Below, piece after piece: positions 15,913-23,419 of a stretch of DNA of 31,174 bases. Both the position numbers and the translations under genes were made by a program. A model generated the notes under the pieces. It saw only the letters and a program-made list of their open reading frames with translations, was not told the origin of the DNA and did not search any database. This stretch comes from a virus. Position 1 is the stretch's first letter. Each line of letters starts with the position of its first letter. Location of the stretch: positions 1-31,174 of IMG/VR virus record IMGVR_UViG_3300049255_000589. The stretch is one strand, 5' to 3'.

Positions 15913-16428
15913 TTATTCCTCTATGGCTATACCGCCTTGAACTATTCCGTTTCCAACCAGAGAGGCGAAGGCGTGCTGGCCAATCAGCGCTCCCACAAGG
16001 GCACCGCCTACGATTTCCTTTATTTCCGGCAGCTTTTCGGCCATTGCCCCGCCGAGGAACGACCGCGGCGGTATGTGCTCGGTTCCCGCCTCCTGATAAA
16101 GCGCAATATCACTGTCAGAGCCAACCTGGCCTTCCATTCCACTTACGGCAATCGCCGTTCCTATGCTGTCCCGCGTATCTCCCCTGCGAAGCAGCGGTTC
16201 ATCTTCGGGATATCCCTGGCGCTCGCGATCGGCTTTCGTCGAATCGGCAAGCTCTTTCCATGCCACGAACGGGCCGGCCTGTTCCTGATACTCACCGAAT
16301 TTCTCTTTAGCGCGTTTTTCGACTATCTTGAGGCACTTGCTCAGCGCCTTCTTCGCGGCGAGATCTTCAGCGATGGCGACAGCCGTCAGATGCTCGACGA
16401 AAGACTCGATATTGCCGAATTCCTTCAT
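15913..16428 (-). CDS. Tail completion / head-tail joining protein (gp10-like), 171 aa
   Basis: The ATG at 16428 is chosen because GGGAG precedes it and it overlaps the stop of the frameshifted chaperone extension as ATGA; the ATG at 16458 is less likely. The sequence is helical at the start (residues about 1-50), then has LLRRGDTRDSIGTAIAV and DIALYQEAGTEHIPPRSFLGGA, which resembles HK97 gp10-like or phage virion morphogenesis proteins in which a Gly-Thr-x-x-(I/M)-P-Pro-R-(S/P)-F motif is conserved. It is probably used in tail completion. Its location between chaperone and tape measure is slightly unusual for this class. Confidence 0.65.
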   Translation of the reverse strand: MKEFGNIESFVEHLTAVAIAEDLAAKKALSKCLKIVEKRAKEKFGEYQEQAGPFVAWKELADSTKADRERQGYPEDEPLLRRGDTRDSIGTAIAVSGMEGQVGSDSDIALYQEAGTEHIPPRSFLGGAMAEKLPEIKEIVGGALVGALIGQHAFASLVGNGIVQGGIAIEE

Positions 16429-16598
16429 TCGCGGGTCTCCCACCGCAGGGCATTCCAATTAAATTTCCGACCATCGAGTTCTCCGAAGATGATGGAATAT
16501 GCGGCTACGTCCTCTTCCGGAAGACTGAAGGCAACGTCGTAAGGCACCCCGTTCTTCACCAGCCAGAGCCGGTCCTTCAGGCCGGGGTGCCGTCCCCG
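16425..16598 (-). CDS. Frameshift extension of the tail assembly chaperone (E'-like), 57 aa
   Basis: This is the -1 frame downstream of the slippery site in the chaperone gene. It is open for 57 codons after the slip and ends in TGA at 16425-16427, overlapping the next start by ATGA. Its sequence is protein-like: KDRLWLVKNGVPYDVAFSLP, then EEDVAAYSIIFGELDG and KFNWNALRWETRE. It has no convincing start of its own. Read as a fusion with the first 127 residues of the chaperone it gives a 184-aa product, as in P2 E+E' and lambda G-T. The longer fusion is expected to bind the tape measure. Confidence 0.75.
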   Translation of the reverse strand, partial: RGRHPGLKDRLWLVKNGVPYDVAFSLPEEDVAAYSIIFGELDGRKFNWNALRWETRE

Positions 16599-16978
16599 TT
16601 TTTTATCTTTTCCTTCAGGTTCTCGGAGTCGCCCCCGAAGTATTTTCCAATCCCCTCGATAACGGCAACAAAGCCCTCCTGGCCGGCCCACTGGATGAGC
16701 GCCTCGATTTTGAGCTTCGTGCGCGGTATGTCTACCGCGGCTCCGTCTATTTCCGCCAGATAGAGCAGCGGGTTCAGCATGCTCATATAGGTCGTATTCG
16801 CGGCCAGCTCAGGGCCCGCGGCTTCAATGATCCGGAACTCTTCAAGGAAGGCCGGTTTGCGCAATCCCAGCTTCCGGCCCCTGGAGTCCGTAACATAAAC
16901 CAACTGGTTCGCCGCTTCCACCGCGGCTTCGGAGGGCGTCCCCCCCACCGTGTTCCTGATGATTACTTTCGCAGCCAT
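16577..16978 (-). CDS. Tail assembly chaperone, short form, 133 aa
   Basis: It lies between the tube and the tape measure, the fixed place of tail assembly chaperones. The sequence has an N-terminal beta portion (KVIIRNTVGG) and a helical C-terminal half ending in a Lys-rich stretch (ENLKEKIKNGDGTPA). That Lys-rich stretch contains the slippery codons AAA AAC. The product would be a cytoplasmic assembly factor absent from the mature virion. The short form would be made in excess over the frameshifted long form. Confidence 0.75.
   Translation of the reverse strand: MAAKVIIRNTVGGTPSEAAVEAANQLVYVTDSRGRKLGLRKPAFLEEFRIIEAAGPELAANTTYMSMLNPLLYLAEIDGAAVDIPRTKLKIEALIQWAGQEGFVAVIEGIGKYFGGDSENLKEKIKNGDGTPA
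16598..16604 (-). promoter_or_regulatory. -1 programmed frameshift site (A AAA AAC)
   Basis: In the chaperone frame the codons ATA AAA AAC contain the canonical heptamer A AAA AAC in the correct phase for -1 slippage. Immediately downstream are GGGG and CCCC stretches (minus-strand GGGGACGGCACCCC) able to form a short hairpin that may stimulate slippage. The -1 frame continues for 57 codons. Confidence 0.75.
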
Positions 16979-16986
16979 AGGACCTC

Positions 16987-17418
16987 CTAACTCACGGCCT
17001 GTTTACGCGAGGCTCTCGCCACCAGCGTAATAGGGACGAAAGAATCACCCTTCCAGGAACCGGCGTCCTCGTAATTGAGGCTTACGCCCGTATATTGATA
17101 GCTGCTCACGGAGCCGCTCACTTCCTGGATCGTCTCGGAAATCGTACCGCCGGTGATGTTTGTCCCAGCGAAGTACGAAGCTTCCAGCGCGACGAAGAAA
17201 TTGTCCACCGTCGGATCCTGGCGGTCGAGCTTCATCGTAATCTCCCAACCGTCGGGGATGGCCGCGAACTGAGGCGTGCCGTCCATTCCCTTGTGCGTGA
17301 GCTTCGTGAACATCGGCTTGACGGTGTAATCTGTGACGCCGTTCAGCGTGATGTTGCCGCTGGGACCGACCACCTTGAAGGTCAGGTCCTTACCTATCGA
17401 AAAACTATTTACCGGCAT
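16987..17418 (-). CDS. Tail tube protein, 143 aa
   Basis: It follows the sheath gene directly. The protein is all-beta-looking with NGVTDYTVKPMFTKLTHKGM, then DGWEITMKLDRQDPTVDNFF and SVSSYQYTGVSLNYEDAG, and ends with VPITLVARASRKQAVS. The size and pattern fit a contractile-tail tube monomer that forms hexameric rings inside the sheath. The next gene, on the other side of 8 nt, is the assembly chaperone. The assignment rests mainly on order and fold pattern. Confidence 0.75.
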   Translation of the reverse strand: MPVNSFSIGKDLTFKVVGPSGNITLNGVTDYTVKPMFTKLTHKGMDGTPQFAAIPDGWEITMKLDRQDPTVDNFFVALEASYFAGTNITGGTISETIQEVSGSVSSYQYTGVSLNYEDAGSWKGDSFVPITLVARASRKQAVS

Positions 17419-17434
17419 GAGAAAAACTCCCTAT

Positions 17435-18964
17435 TTACTGCTGCGGCGTTGTGGACTGGCGGGTAATCTGCACCGATTGTCCGCCCTCCAAATCCACTAA
17501 AAATATTTCGTTGATCGCGAGATACTGGACCTTCACCTTCGCCTGCTGAATGCCAAGCGCGGTCATCGTCTGAGGATTGTTCGATGCGTTCAGCGTCACC
17601 TGCCAGGGGATCGTGCCTTGGGTGTTCCCGATCATTTCTTCGTCGTACATATTGAAGAAGAAGCTATCGAGGGTCGCCTTGGCCTCCGCGAACTCATCGA
17701 CGGTCATGGTTTCACCGATATAGATGCCCATGCCCGCGTTGATGGTCTGCGAGATGTAGTTGGTCATGCGCGTGTAATTGTCGCCATGAATCACGGGATT
17801 GCTCGAACTGTTGTGGCCGATGCGCGCGCCGAAGTAATTTCCGCCGGGGACCGGGTTCGTGATGACGTCAATTCCCGCCTGCGCCAGCGCCTGGAGATCC
17901 GCGCTGCTGTATTTCTGGTTGGCGTAGCTCTTCTGCGTCCCGACGATGCCCTGCATCTGTTTATTGAGGCTGGACTGCTCGGGAGAAAGGTTGGCGAGAA
18001 TGCCCGCCGAAAACCCTTGAGGTGAAATCAAACGCAGGACGTTGTTCACGTTGTCGTTGATGTAAATCCAATCCCCGAACAAGAGCTTGGCTGCGTAGCT
18101 GTCTATACCCGCCGTGGCTTTCGTCGTGGTGGCGTTGGAAATCGTATCTCCCGCCGGGCCGGTCATGATCATGTACAGGCCCTCGGAAAGGCCGAAGGCG
18201 ACCTGGCTCGTCCATTGCGTCGAGTCGTCGGCATCCGCAAGAACGCCGATGCTGGCTCCCGTGGTGCGAAGCGCGTACATGCCCTTCCTGGGTATCGTGT
18301 CCTGCCCGACCAGCACCGACGCCGTGATAGTCGTCGCACCGTCCGTGCCGCCGCTCAGGGTAACAGAACTGCTCGATGCCGCCGTCACACCGACATTATT
18401 GAAGCTCTCGGGCACCAGGCCGGGGAGGGATATCGTGATAAGCGAGGAAGCCGCCGCCGAGCCCGGCCCGACCGTGGCTACCAGACTATTGCCCAGGGAA
18501 CCCGTATATATCGCCGTGAGCGTCAGCGTCGTCGAGCTCGCGGTCGCAACGACCAGCCTGGACGGGCCTCGGAGACCGCTGATGCCGTTATTGATGGCAT
18601 TCGCCAGGGCCGTGGCCAGGGCGGAATTCGCACAAGTGATCGTCCCGCTCGCCGCCGTGTCGGTTCCGTCCGTTACACGCACAAGGCGGAAGTTGGCCGC
18701 GCCCTGCAGCGCCGCCGCGGCGACCATGGTGCCAAGATCGTACTTCCGGGGCTGCATCGGACCGAATTTCTGCGTGGTGTCGGGAACTCCGCTCGCGATC
18801 GTCGGGCTATTGACCGGGCCCCAGGTGGCCGTGCCGACGATACCGAGGATGTTCGTCGGAACGCCGTTCAGAATCGTGGTCGAGGGCGGCTCGATGATCG
18901 TATAGAGGTCCGGGACCAACAATGCCGTCGGGTTAATGCTGTTGCTTTGGACAATCTGCCCCAT
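17435..18964 (-). CDS. Contractile tail sheath protein, 509 aa
   Basis: The N-terminus is sheath-like: a hydrophobic start and TNILGIVGTATWGPVNSP, which matches the conserved sheath pattern GxxGxaxxGP followed by a NxP-type turn. The middle carries Thr/Ser-rich beta domains (an insertion domain from about residue 100 to 230). The C-terminus has MTNYISQTINAGMGIYIGE, DEFAEAKATLDSFFFNMY and QYLAINEIFLVDLEGG, the usual sheath handshake region. The presence of a sheath fixes the phage as a myovirus. Confidence 0.88.
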   Translation of the reverse strand: MGQIVQSNSINPTALLVPDLYTIIEPPSTTILNGVPTNILGIVGTATWGPVNSPTIASGVPDTTQKFGPMQPRKYDLGTMVAAAALQGAANFRLVRVTDGTDTAASGTITCANSALATALANAINNGISGLRGPSRLVVATASSTTLTLTAIYTGSLGNSLVATVGPGSAAASSLITISLPGLVPESFNNVGVTAASSSSVTLSGGTDGATTITASVLVGQDTIPRKGMYALRTTGASIGVLADADDSTQWTSQVAFGLSEGLYMIMTGPAGDTISNATTTKATAGIDSYAAKLLFGDWIYINDNVNNVLRLISPQGFSAGILANLSPEQSSLNKQMQGIVGTQKSYANQKYSSADLQALAQAGIDVITNPVPGGNYFGARIGHNSSSNPVIHGDNYTRMTNYISQTINAGMGIYIGETMTVDEFAEAKATLDSFFFNMYDEEMIGNTQGTIPWQVTLNASNNPQTMTALGIQQAKVKVQYLAINEIFLVDLEGGQSVQITRQSTTPQQ

Positions 18965-18993
18965 ATCGATTCCTGATTGCTAAGGGTTTTTGA

Positions 18994-19152
18994 TTACTGC
19001 TTCTCGGGAACGTCGAGATCCTTGTGATCCGACTGGAGTACATGATGGGCCTGTTCTCCGGCCAGCACCTTCTCGATTTCGGAAGGGTCGGTTATGCGGT
19101 CGCCTTTGCTGTGACCGCCGAATGGATTCATCACCACCAGCACCTTGGCCAT
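18994..19152 (-). CDS. Small conserved-looking protein before the sheath, 52 aa
   Basis: The frame is 52 codons plus TAA at 18994-18996, with the ATG at 19152 preceded by a consensus AGGAGG and an 8 nt spacer, one of the strongest ribosome binding sites in the window. The sequence begins MAKVLVVMNPFGGHSKGDRI and continues with DPSEIEKVLAGEQAHHV. A short gene in this place, before the sheath, is common in Mu-like and related myoviruses (Mu gp38-type). The function is unknown; it may help sheath assembly or tail completion. Confidence 0.75.
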   Translation of the reverse strand: MAKVLVVMNPFGGHSKGDRITDPSEIEKVLAGEQAHHVLQSDHKDLDVPEKQ

Positions 19153-19167
19153 GACTTGTACCTCCTG

Positions 19168-20196
19168 TTAAATGGAAAAAGCCTTTATCGCGGGCGCGCT
19201 CGGATCGAGGCCGCCGCTCAAGCTGAATATCTGCGCCACAATCTGCGCCGCCGTGCCGCTCTGCGTCGTGCCGTACTCGACCGAATAGAACAGGTCCCTC
19301 CGGTACAAACCCTCCCGCTCCACGCGGTCGCTCACCAGCGTCCGCTCATAAAGCAACCTTCCGGCGGTGCCGTCGGGGAGCGTCAGGAAATCGGTGTTCG
19401 CCAGCACGAGATCGCACGGTGGAACGATTGCATCGCGCAGCGCCGGTGTCGGGCACCAGAACGTGATCTGGAATCCCCGCTTCTGTCGTTTCACTTCCTG
19501 CACAATCGGAACGACCGCGCCGACTCTTGCGGCAAGATGCACCGACGGCGTCGGAAAGTATGCGGCCATGCTCGACTCGATGACCCCGCCGAACCGCTTG
19601 CGCCAGAATCCCGAAAGCCCAAGATTCATCGAGCGGAACGGCCAGTACCCGGCCATGCTCGCGAGTATTGCTCCCCCGAACCGCCTTGACAGCGGACCGG
19701 ACTCCGAAAGCTCCATCGGGCTGTTCTGCGGTATCGCATCGTCGATGGAAATCACCGCGCCTTCGCTGGTGGCGGGCGTATTCACGTTGATTAAAGCCGC
19801 AAGACCCGTGGCTATCGAAACAACCGTGTCGCTTACCTGCACCGGATAGACATACGCCGTGCCGTTCACTATCGCCGCCGCGTTCAATGGCGAGCTTGGC
19901 GTCCCGGCAACCGTTATGGTGTTGCCTTCAACGATAAGCTCGAGCTGAGGAGTGGCGAAAGGCAGTGTGTACCACTTCTTCGGATAGCGGGTCGTGCGCT
20001 GCTCGTTATCCTGCGGGAAGACGGAGATGTTTATCTTTCCGGCGGCCAGATCCTTGTCGAGATTCGCCGGGATGGGCCAGCCGCGATATATCTTGCAAGG
20101 CGCTCCGACAATCGAAGGATTGCCCGTGCCGTTCGGATAGATGGTTTGCGTGAGCGTGGCCGCGAGGACATTCTCGATGTCGCTTACGTCAGCCAT
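19168..20196 (-). CDS. Putative tail terminator / tail completion protein, 342 aa
   Basis: The ATG at 20196 (MADVSDIENVLAATLTQTIYPNG) is preferred over 20238, which lies inside the preceding small gene. Typical phage blocks are KIYRGWPIPANLDKDLAAG, FPQDNEQRTTRYPKKW, KRQKRGFQITFWCPTPALRD and DFLTLPDGTAGRLLYE. The family's name is not certain; the position before the sheath suggests tail completion or joining to the head. Residues 161-218 consist of two 29-residue tandem repeats (MELSESG... and MNLGLSG...), which interrupt an otherwise normal segment. Confidence 0.6.
   Translation of the reverse strand: MADVSDIENVLAATLTQTIYPNGTGNPSIVGAPCKIYRGWPIPANLDKDLAAGKINISVFPQDNEQRTTRYPKKWYTLPFATPQLELIVEGNTITVAGTPSSPLNAAAIVNGTAYVYPVQVSDTVVSIATGLAALINVNTPATSEGAVISIDDAIPQNSPMELSESGPLSRRFGGAILASMAGYWPFRSMNLGLSGFWRKRFGGVIESSMAAYFPTPSVHLAARVGAVVPIVQEVKRQKRGFQITFWCPTPALRDAIVPPCDLVLANTDFLTLPDGTAGRLLYERTLVSDRVEREGLYRRDLFYSVEYGTTQSGTAAQIVAQIFSLSGGLDPSAPAIKAFSI
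19543..19716 (-). repeat. Two tandem 87-bp units within the tail completion gene
   Basis: Unit 1 covers 19716-19630 and unit 2 covers 19629-19543. The encoded 29-residue units align without gaps and share about half their residues, including S-G, RFGG, a following I, SMA, Y, P and S at the same positions. The DNA is less conserved than the protein, so this is an old duplication. Confidence 0.7.
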
Positions 20197-20390
20197 AAGA
20201 GAACAACAATCGCTAAGAGTATGCAACTCGCAAAACAAAGCGCACGGCTCGCATCTTCTTTATCCCGTGCGGCATTCACTTCCCGGCAATAAGCGGAAAC
20301 TTCACAATTGCGTTCGCTATATCGTCCATTGCTCTGAATCGGGTCAAGAATGTCAGGATATAAATCGAAGAAACCCTGATCGAAGGCCAT
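20184..20390 (-). CDS. Small membrane-anchored protein, 68 aa
   Basis: The ATG at 20390 is 2 nt after the preceding stop, and the stop overlaps the next start region by 13 nt, so it fits the operon. The soluble N-terminal 48 residues start MAFDQGFFDLYPD and have two Cys. Residues 50-67 form a single membrane segment (LCFASCILLAIVVLLWL). A membrane protein in the head-tail joining cluster is unexpected. No function was recognised; it might be unrelated to the virion, such as an exclusion or lysis-timing protein. Confidence 0.55.
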   Translation of the reverse strand: MAFDQGFFDLYPDILDPIQSNGRYSERNCEVSAYCREVNAARDKEDASRALCFASCILLAIVVLLWLT

Positions 20391-20392
20391 GG

Positions 20393-20734
20393 CTAAGTCT
20401 CCATAATCTGCGCGATGCAGCTTGTTACCATCGGGTTCCAGTAAGCCGATATCACCTGATAGACGTTCCCGAGATCGTCGGTGATGAAATCACGGTCCTG
20501 AACCAGGCCGTTCGCGGCCTTGAAGATAATGCGCCAGAGACTTTCGCGTGCGGCGTCAGCAGGAAGCTGCGCCTTGGGAGAGGTGCCTCCCTTTTCCGCC
20601 TGTATATGCGCCGCAATGCCCGTTGCGATGGCCGTTTGGTTCGCGGCGGAAATACCGCTGTAAGGCTGGTCGCCCACGGCATTATCAGCGTTTTCACGGG
20701 AGATTGAAATCACGCGGGGGTAGAGGAAGCTCAT
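20393..20734 (-). CDS. Putative head closure / head-tail joining protein, 113 aa
   Basis: The sequence starts SFLYPRVISISREN and has a C-terminal beta part FITDDLGNVYQVISAYWNP, with a helical middle. This pattern (an SFLYPR-type start and an RDxITDDLG turn) is seen in small head-tail joining proteins of myoviruses. It follows the larger adaptor gene and precedes the 68-aa membrane protein. The role as stopper or closure ring is inferred from size and order. Confidence 0.55.
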   Translation of the reverse strand: MSFLYPRVISISRENADNAVGDQPYSGISAANQTAIATGIAAHIQAEKGGTSPKAQLPADAARESLWRIIFKAANGLVQDRDFITDDLGNVYQVISAYWNPMVTSCIAQIMET

Positions 20735-20746
20735 TTTCTTCCCTTT

Positions 20747-21655
20747 CTACGCCAGCAGCCGCGCGCGGTAAGGCTCCAGCAGCGCTTTCGTGTCATCATC
20801 AAGACTTTCCGCGCTGAAGCGCTGCAACATCGCATCGCCAGCCTTCTGAGTCTTGATATTCCCCGTAAGGGGATTGTCGATCATACCCCGGACGATGTTG
20901 GCGCATGCCTGTTTGATATCCACCGGCAGGTTCGCCTGGCTCCATCCCGCGACATACCTGAGCCGCACGTCCGAGTAATAAGCGAGGAGGAGGCCAGCTG
21001 GCACCCACATCTCGCCGGTATTCATGTTGATGTCGATATCGCCTACATTGAACGGAACCCACAAGGGAGGGCCGCCGAAGCCCTGAACGACAGGCAGCAG
21101 CGTCGGGATGAATTCGATACCTGCCGCTTGATCGCCGCGCCGCTGGAACCCATATCGCCCGAAACCCGCGATGACGCGCGCTACCGGAGTGCGAGAGGTC
21201 CGAGTAATCGGGCGCTTCGCCGGAAGGGCCTTCTCATCCATGATGGTGAGCCCGAAATCCACCGTCACATTCGCGCCGTGATTGAACTGCACGGACTGAA
21301 GCGTCAGCGTGCTACCGCTCGTTGATAGCACCGCGCAGGCCTCAGCGAGGCCGGAATTCGCGCGATCCAGTATCACGACTTCGCCGACCGTCTGAAACCC
21401 GAACTGTGCGTTCGGTATCGTGACCTGAACGTTGCTTCCGGAGGTTATGCCGCCGGCGACGGTATAAGACATCGTCGGGTTTGGCGTGGACATCCAGGCG
21501 GGCATGCCGTTCGCATCCGGGGACCAGATCAAGCCCTCGGGCCGTTTTAAGTAGGCATTTATCGTCACCGTCGCCGAATTCACCTGCGCGGCCGTGCCGT
21601 CGCTCACCCCATAGGTGGCGTAGTCACCGGATTGAAGATACGGGGTAGCCCCCAT
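20747..21655 (-). CDS. Putative head-tail connector/adaptor, 302 aa
   Basis: The C-terminal third resembles gp6-like connector subunits: LLAYYSDVRLRYVAGWSQAN, then LPVDIKQACANIVRGMIDN and a helical tail ending PYRARLLA. The N-terminal 150 residues are beta-rich (SGSNVQVTIPNAQFGFQTVG, then LTLQSVQFNHGANVTVDFG), an addition to the usual small connector. The ATG lies 2 nt after the stop of the decoration-like gene. It probably forms the ring beneath the portal. Confidence 0.6.
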   Translation of the reverse strand: MGATPYLQSGDYATYGVSDGTAAQVNSATVTINAYLKRPEGLIWSPDANGMPAWMSTPNPTMSYTVAGGITSGSNVQVTIPNAQFGFQTVGEVVILDRANSGLAEACAVLSTSGSTLTLQSVQFNHGANVTVDFGLTIMDEKALPAKRPITRTSRTPVARVIAGFGRYGFQRRGDQAAGIEFIPTLLPVVQGFGGPPLWVPFNVGDIDINMNTGEMWVPAGLLLAYYSDVRLRYVAGWSQANLPVDIKQACANIVRGMIDNPLTGNIKTQKAGDAMLQRFSAESLDDDTKALLEPYRARLLA

Positions 21656-21657
21656 GG

Positions 21658-22056
21658 CTAGTTTGCCTGTTGAAGGATCGCGACATTGGAAAGCGTTGCG
21701 GTCGATCCGCCGGTATTCGTGATGGTCACCTTATATGAGGAGAAGGGCTGGCCATCGGTGATGTTCACCACGCCGGGGGTATTCGCGCTCAGCGCGCTGG
21801 TGACCGGCGCGCCCTGAGCCACAAGACCGCCATCATCGAGATACCGTTGCACCTGGATCTGGCCGTTCTGGGTCGAGGTCGCACCCACTGCAAGCGCCTT
21901 GTACCCCTCCGCGAAAAGCAGATTCGACGTGATGCTTCCGGACGCGGCGATGGTCGATGCGAGCCCGTGCACGCCCGTCGGGACGGGCTGCTGCACTACC
22001 GGGCCGATGGCGACGTCAAGGCCCGGCTGCTCGCCATAATTGGTGCTTTTGGGCAT
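21658..22056 (-). CDS. Decoration-like structural protein, 132 aa
   Basis: The ATG at 22056 (MPKSTNYGEQPG) lies 1 nt after the previous stop; the earlier ATG at 22098 would overlap that gene and is rejected. The protein has an extended N-terminus followed by a beta-sandwich-like body rich in Thr, Ser, Gly and Val, ending NTGGSTATLSNVAILQQAN. Short proteins with this composition near the capsid gene often decorate the head. No family was recognised with certainty. Confidence 0.5.
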   Translation of the reverse strand: MPKSTNYGEQPGLDVAIGPVVQQPVPTGVHGLASTIAASGSITSNLLFAEGYKALAVGATSTQNGQIQVQRYLDDGGLVAQGAPVTSALSANTPGVVNITDGQPFSSYKVTITNTGGSTATLSNVAILQQAN

Positions 22057-22057
22057 T

Positions 22058-22297
22058 TTAAGCGGCCCCGGGGATGATGAGCCTGGTTTTCTTCGCAAGG
22101 CCGCGCTCGATCATATAGCGGCCTACCGTATCGTCGACTTCAGCCCTTCCGGCCTTGAACACGACCGTAAAACTGATCGGCTCATTTTTATCGTTGAACC
22201 AGTCGGACGGCTTCTCCCCCTTGATCTCGGGATCGGCTCCGGGGCAAAGATACATCGTGTGGGTGGCTTTTTTCTTATTCGGTGCGTAAACGAACAT
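22058..22297 (-). CDS. Small head-region protein, 79 aa
   Basis: The ATG at 22297 has GGAG with a 7 nt spacer, placed just beyond the terminator hairpin behind the capsid gene. The sequence has FVYAPNKKKATHTMYLCPGA and ISFTVVFKAGRAEVDDTVG followed by RYMIERGLAKKTRLIIP. The last part is like a short structural protein of the head-to-tail region. The function is not recognised. It can be translated only from readthrough transcripts or from an unseen promoter downstream of the hairpin. Confidence 0.6.
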   Translation of the reverse strand: MFVYAPNKKKATHTMYLCPGADPEIKGEKPSDWFNDKNEPISFTVVFKAGRAEVDDTVGRYMIERGLAKKTRLIIPGAA

Positions 22298-22309
22298 GGC
22301 GAGTCTCCA

Positions 22310-22341
22310 ATAAAAAGGCCGCCCCGGAATTGGAGCGGCCT
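22310..22341 (-). terminator. Rho-independent terminator after the capsid gene
   Basis: On the minus strand AGGCCGC is followed by a short loop region and GCGGCCT, a perfect 7-bp inverted repeat (22316-22322 and 22335-22341), and then by a run of T residues (22310-22316). It lies 40 nt beyond the capsid gene stop and 13 nt before the next start. It probably reduces transcription into the downstream genes so that capsid is made in excess. Confidence 0.75.
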
Positions 22342-22380
22342 GATAATCCTCTGCAGCGTCTCTCGCGCTGATTGTATTTC

Positions 22381-23382
22381 CTACGGACGAATTACCGTAA
22401 ACGTTGAGTGGGCATAGCTCGCACCCTTCGCGAGTATCGCGTCGAAGAGAATTCCAATGAACTTCTTCTGAAGGTCGCTCACCAGGCCAAGCTGATACAG
22501 CTGCGGGATGCCGCCGTTGCGCTTGCCGCCGTCGATGTACGGACGTTCGACAAGTTTTTCAGTGAGAATCGCCCCGAAATAGTTCTGGTAACCGGACGGT
22601 GCCGCAGCATAGCCGTAGGAGCTGCTCGCAGTGACAGGCAGGAAGGGATCGGGGAAGATCGGAAGCTCGCCCGCCTGAGTGGAAAGCGCCTTCACCTTGA
22701 CGCCGCCCACGACTTCCACCTGGTTCATCGTGATCTGCTGCGCCTTGGCTTCCCGGTCGATATAGTCGGCCAGGATGGGATTCACCCATATCGCGGAGGG
22801 ACGCACGACATAGCTCGTGCTTGCCACCATCTTCGCGATCTGGGCCTTGATTCCGTCGATGATGGACGCGCCGACCGCAATCGTGGCCTGCTGCGTGATC
22901 TGGTTCAGGAGGCCGTAATACTGCGTCGACGTCGGGCTGCTGTAGGACGTGTCTGCGCCCTGCCAGATATTCTGGCAGCGCACCACCTGGATACCGTTGA
23001 TGATATCCTCGATATCCTTCGCCTCCACGTAGCTGAACTGGCCCTGCTGCTGCGTGACCTGCGTATCGAACAGCCCGAAGTTCGTGCCGTTTACAAGCGC
23101 CTTGATATACAGCACGTCTTCCTGGCGGGTCGGGCCTCCGGCGCTGTAGCTGATGGTACGGGGGTCGGTGGCCTGCGCCTGCGCGATCGCCGTCTCTTCA
23201 AACCAGCGGTGCGGATGGCCCGTCGCAGGCTCCGCCCTTACACGGTCGATGATGGGAGACGAACGTCGGACGAGATCGAAAATCTCGGTCTCGTACATAT
23301 TGACTTCGATGGCGCCATTGCCAAGGTAGTCGGCTGCAGCGCCCATGGACGCAAACTGAGCGCCGATTTCAGGATTGATCAT
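22381..23382 (-). CDS. Major capsid protein, 333 aa
   Basis: Length, order and sequence fit a HK97-fold coat protein. The N-terminal part is MINPEIGAQFASMGAAADYL, then EIFDLVRRSSPIIDRVRAE, with a later FFETAI-like strand region (residues about 60-105). The body includes VVRPSAIWVNPILADYIDRE and a C-terminal GLVSDLQKKFIGILFDAIL. It lies after a protease-scaffold gene and is followed by a strong terminator, which fits a highly expressed coat. I place it near the SU10-type coat group only tentatively. Confidence 0.82.
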   Translation of the reverse strand: MINPEIGAQFASMGAAADYLGNGAIEVNMYETEIFDLVRRSSPIIDRVRAEPATGHPHRWFEETAIAQAQATDPRTISYSAGGPTRQEDVLYIKALVNGTNFGLFDTQVTQQQGQFSYVEAKDIEDIINGIQVVRCQNIWQGADTSYSSPTSTQYYGLLNQITQQATIAVGASIIDGIKAQIAKMVASTSYVVRPSAIWVNPILADYIDREAKAQQITMNQVEVVGGVKVKALSTQAGELPIFPDPFLPVTASSSYGYAAAPSGYQNYFGAILTEKLVERPYIDGGKRNGGIPQLYQLGLVSDLQKKFIGILFDAILAKGASYAHSTFTVIRP

Positions 23383-23419
23383 TTAATGCTCCGTCAAAAA
23401 TGTGTGAATGGGGAAAGGG

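Noticed and set aside
15448-16542. Plus-strand frame of 364 codons
   Set aside because: It is antisense to the tape measure, the completion protein and the frameshift extension; a by-product of high GC content.
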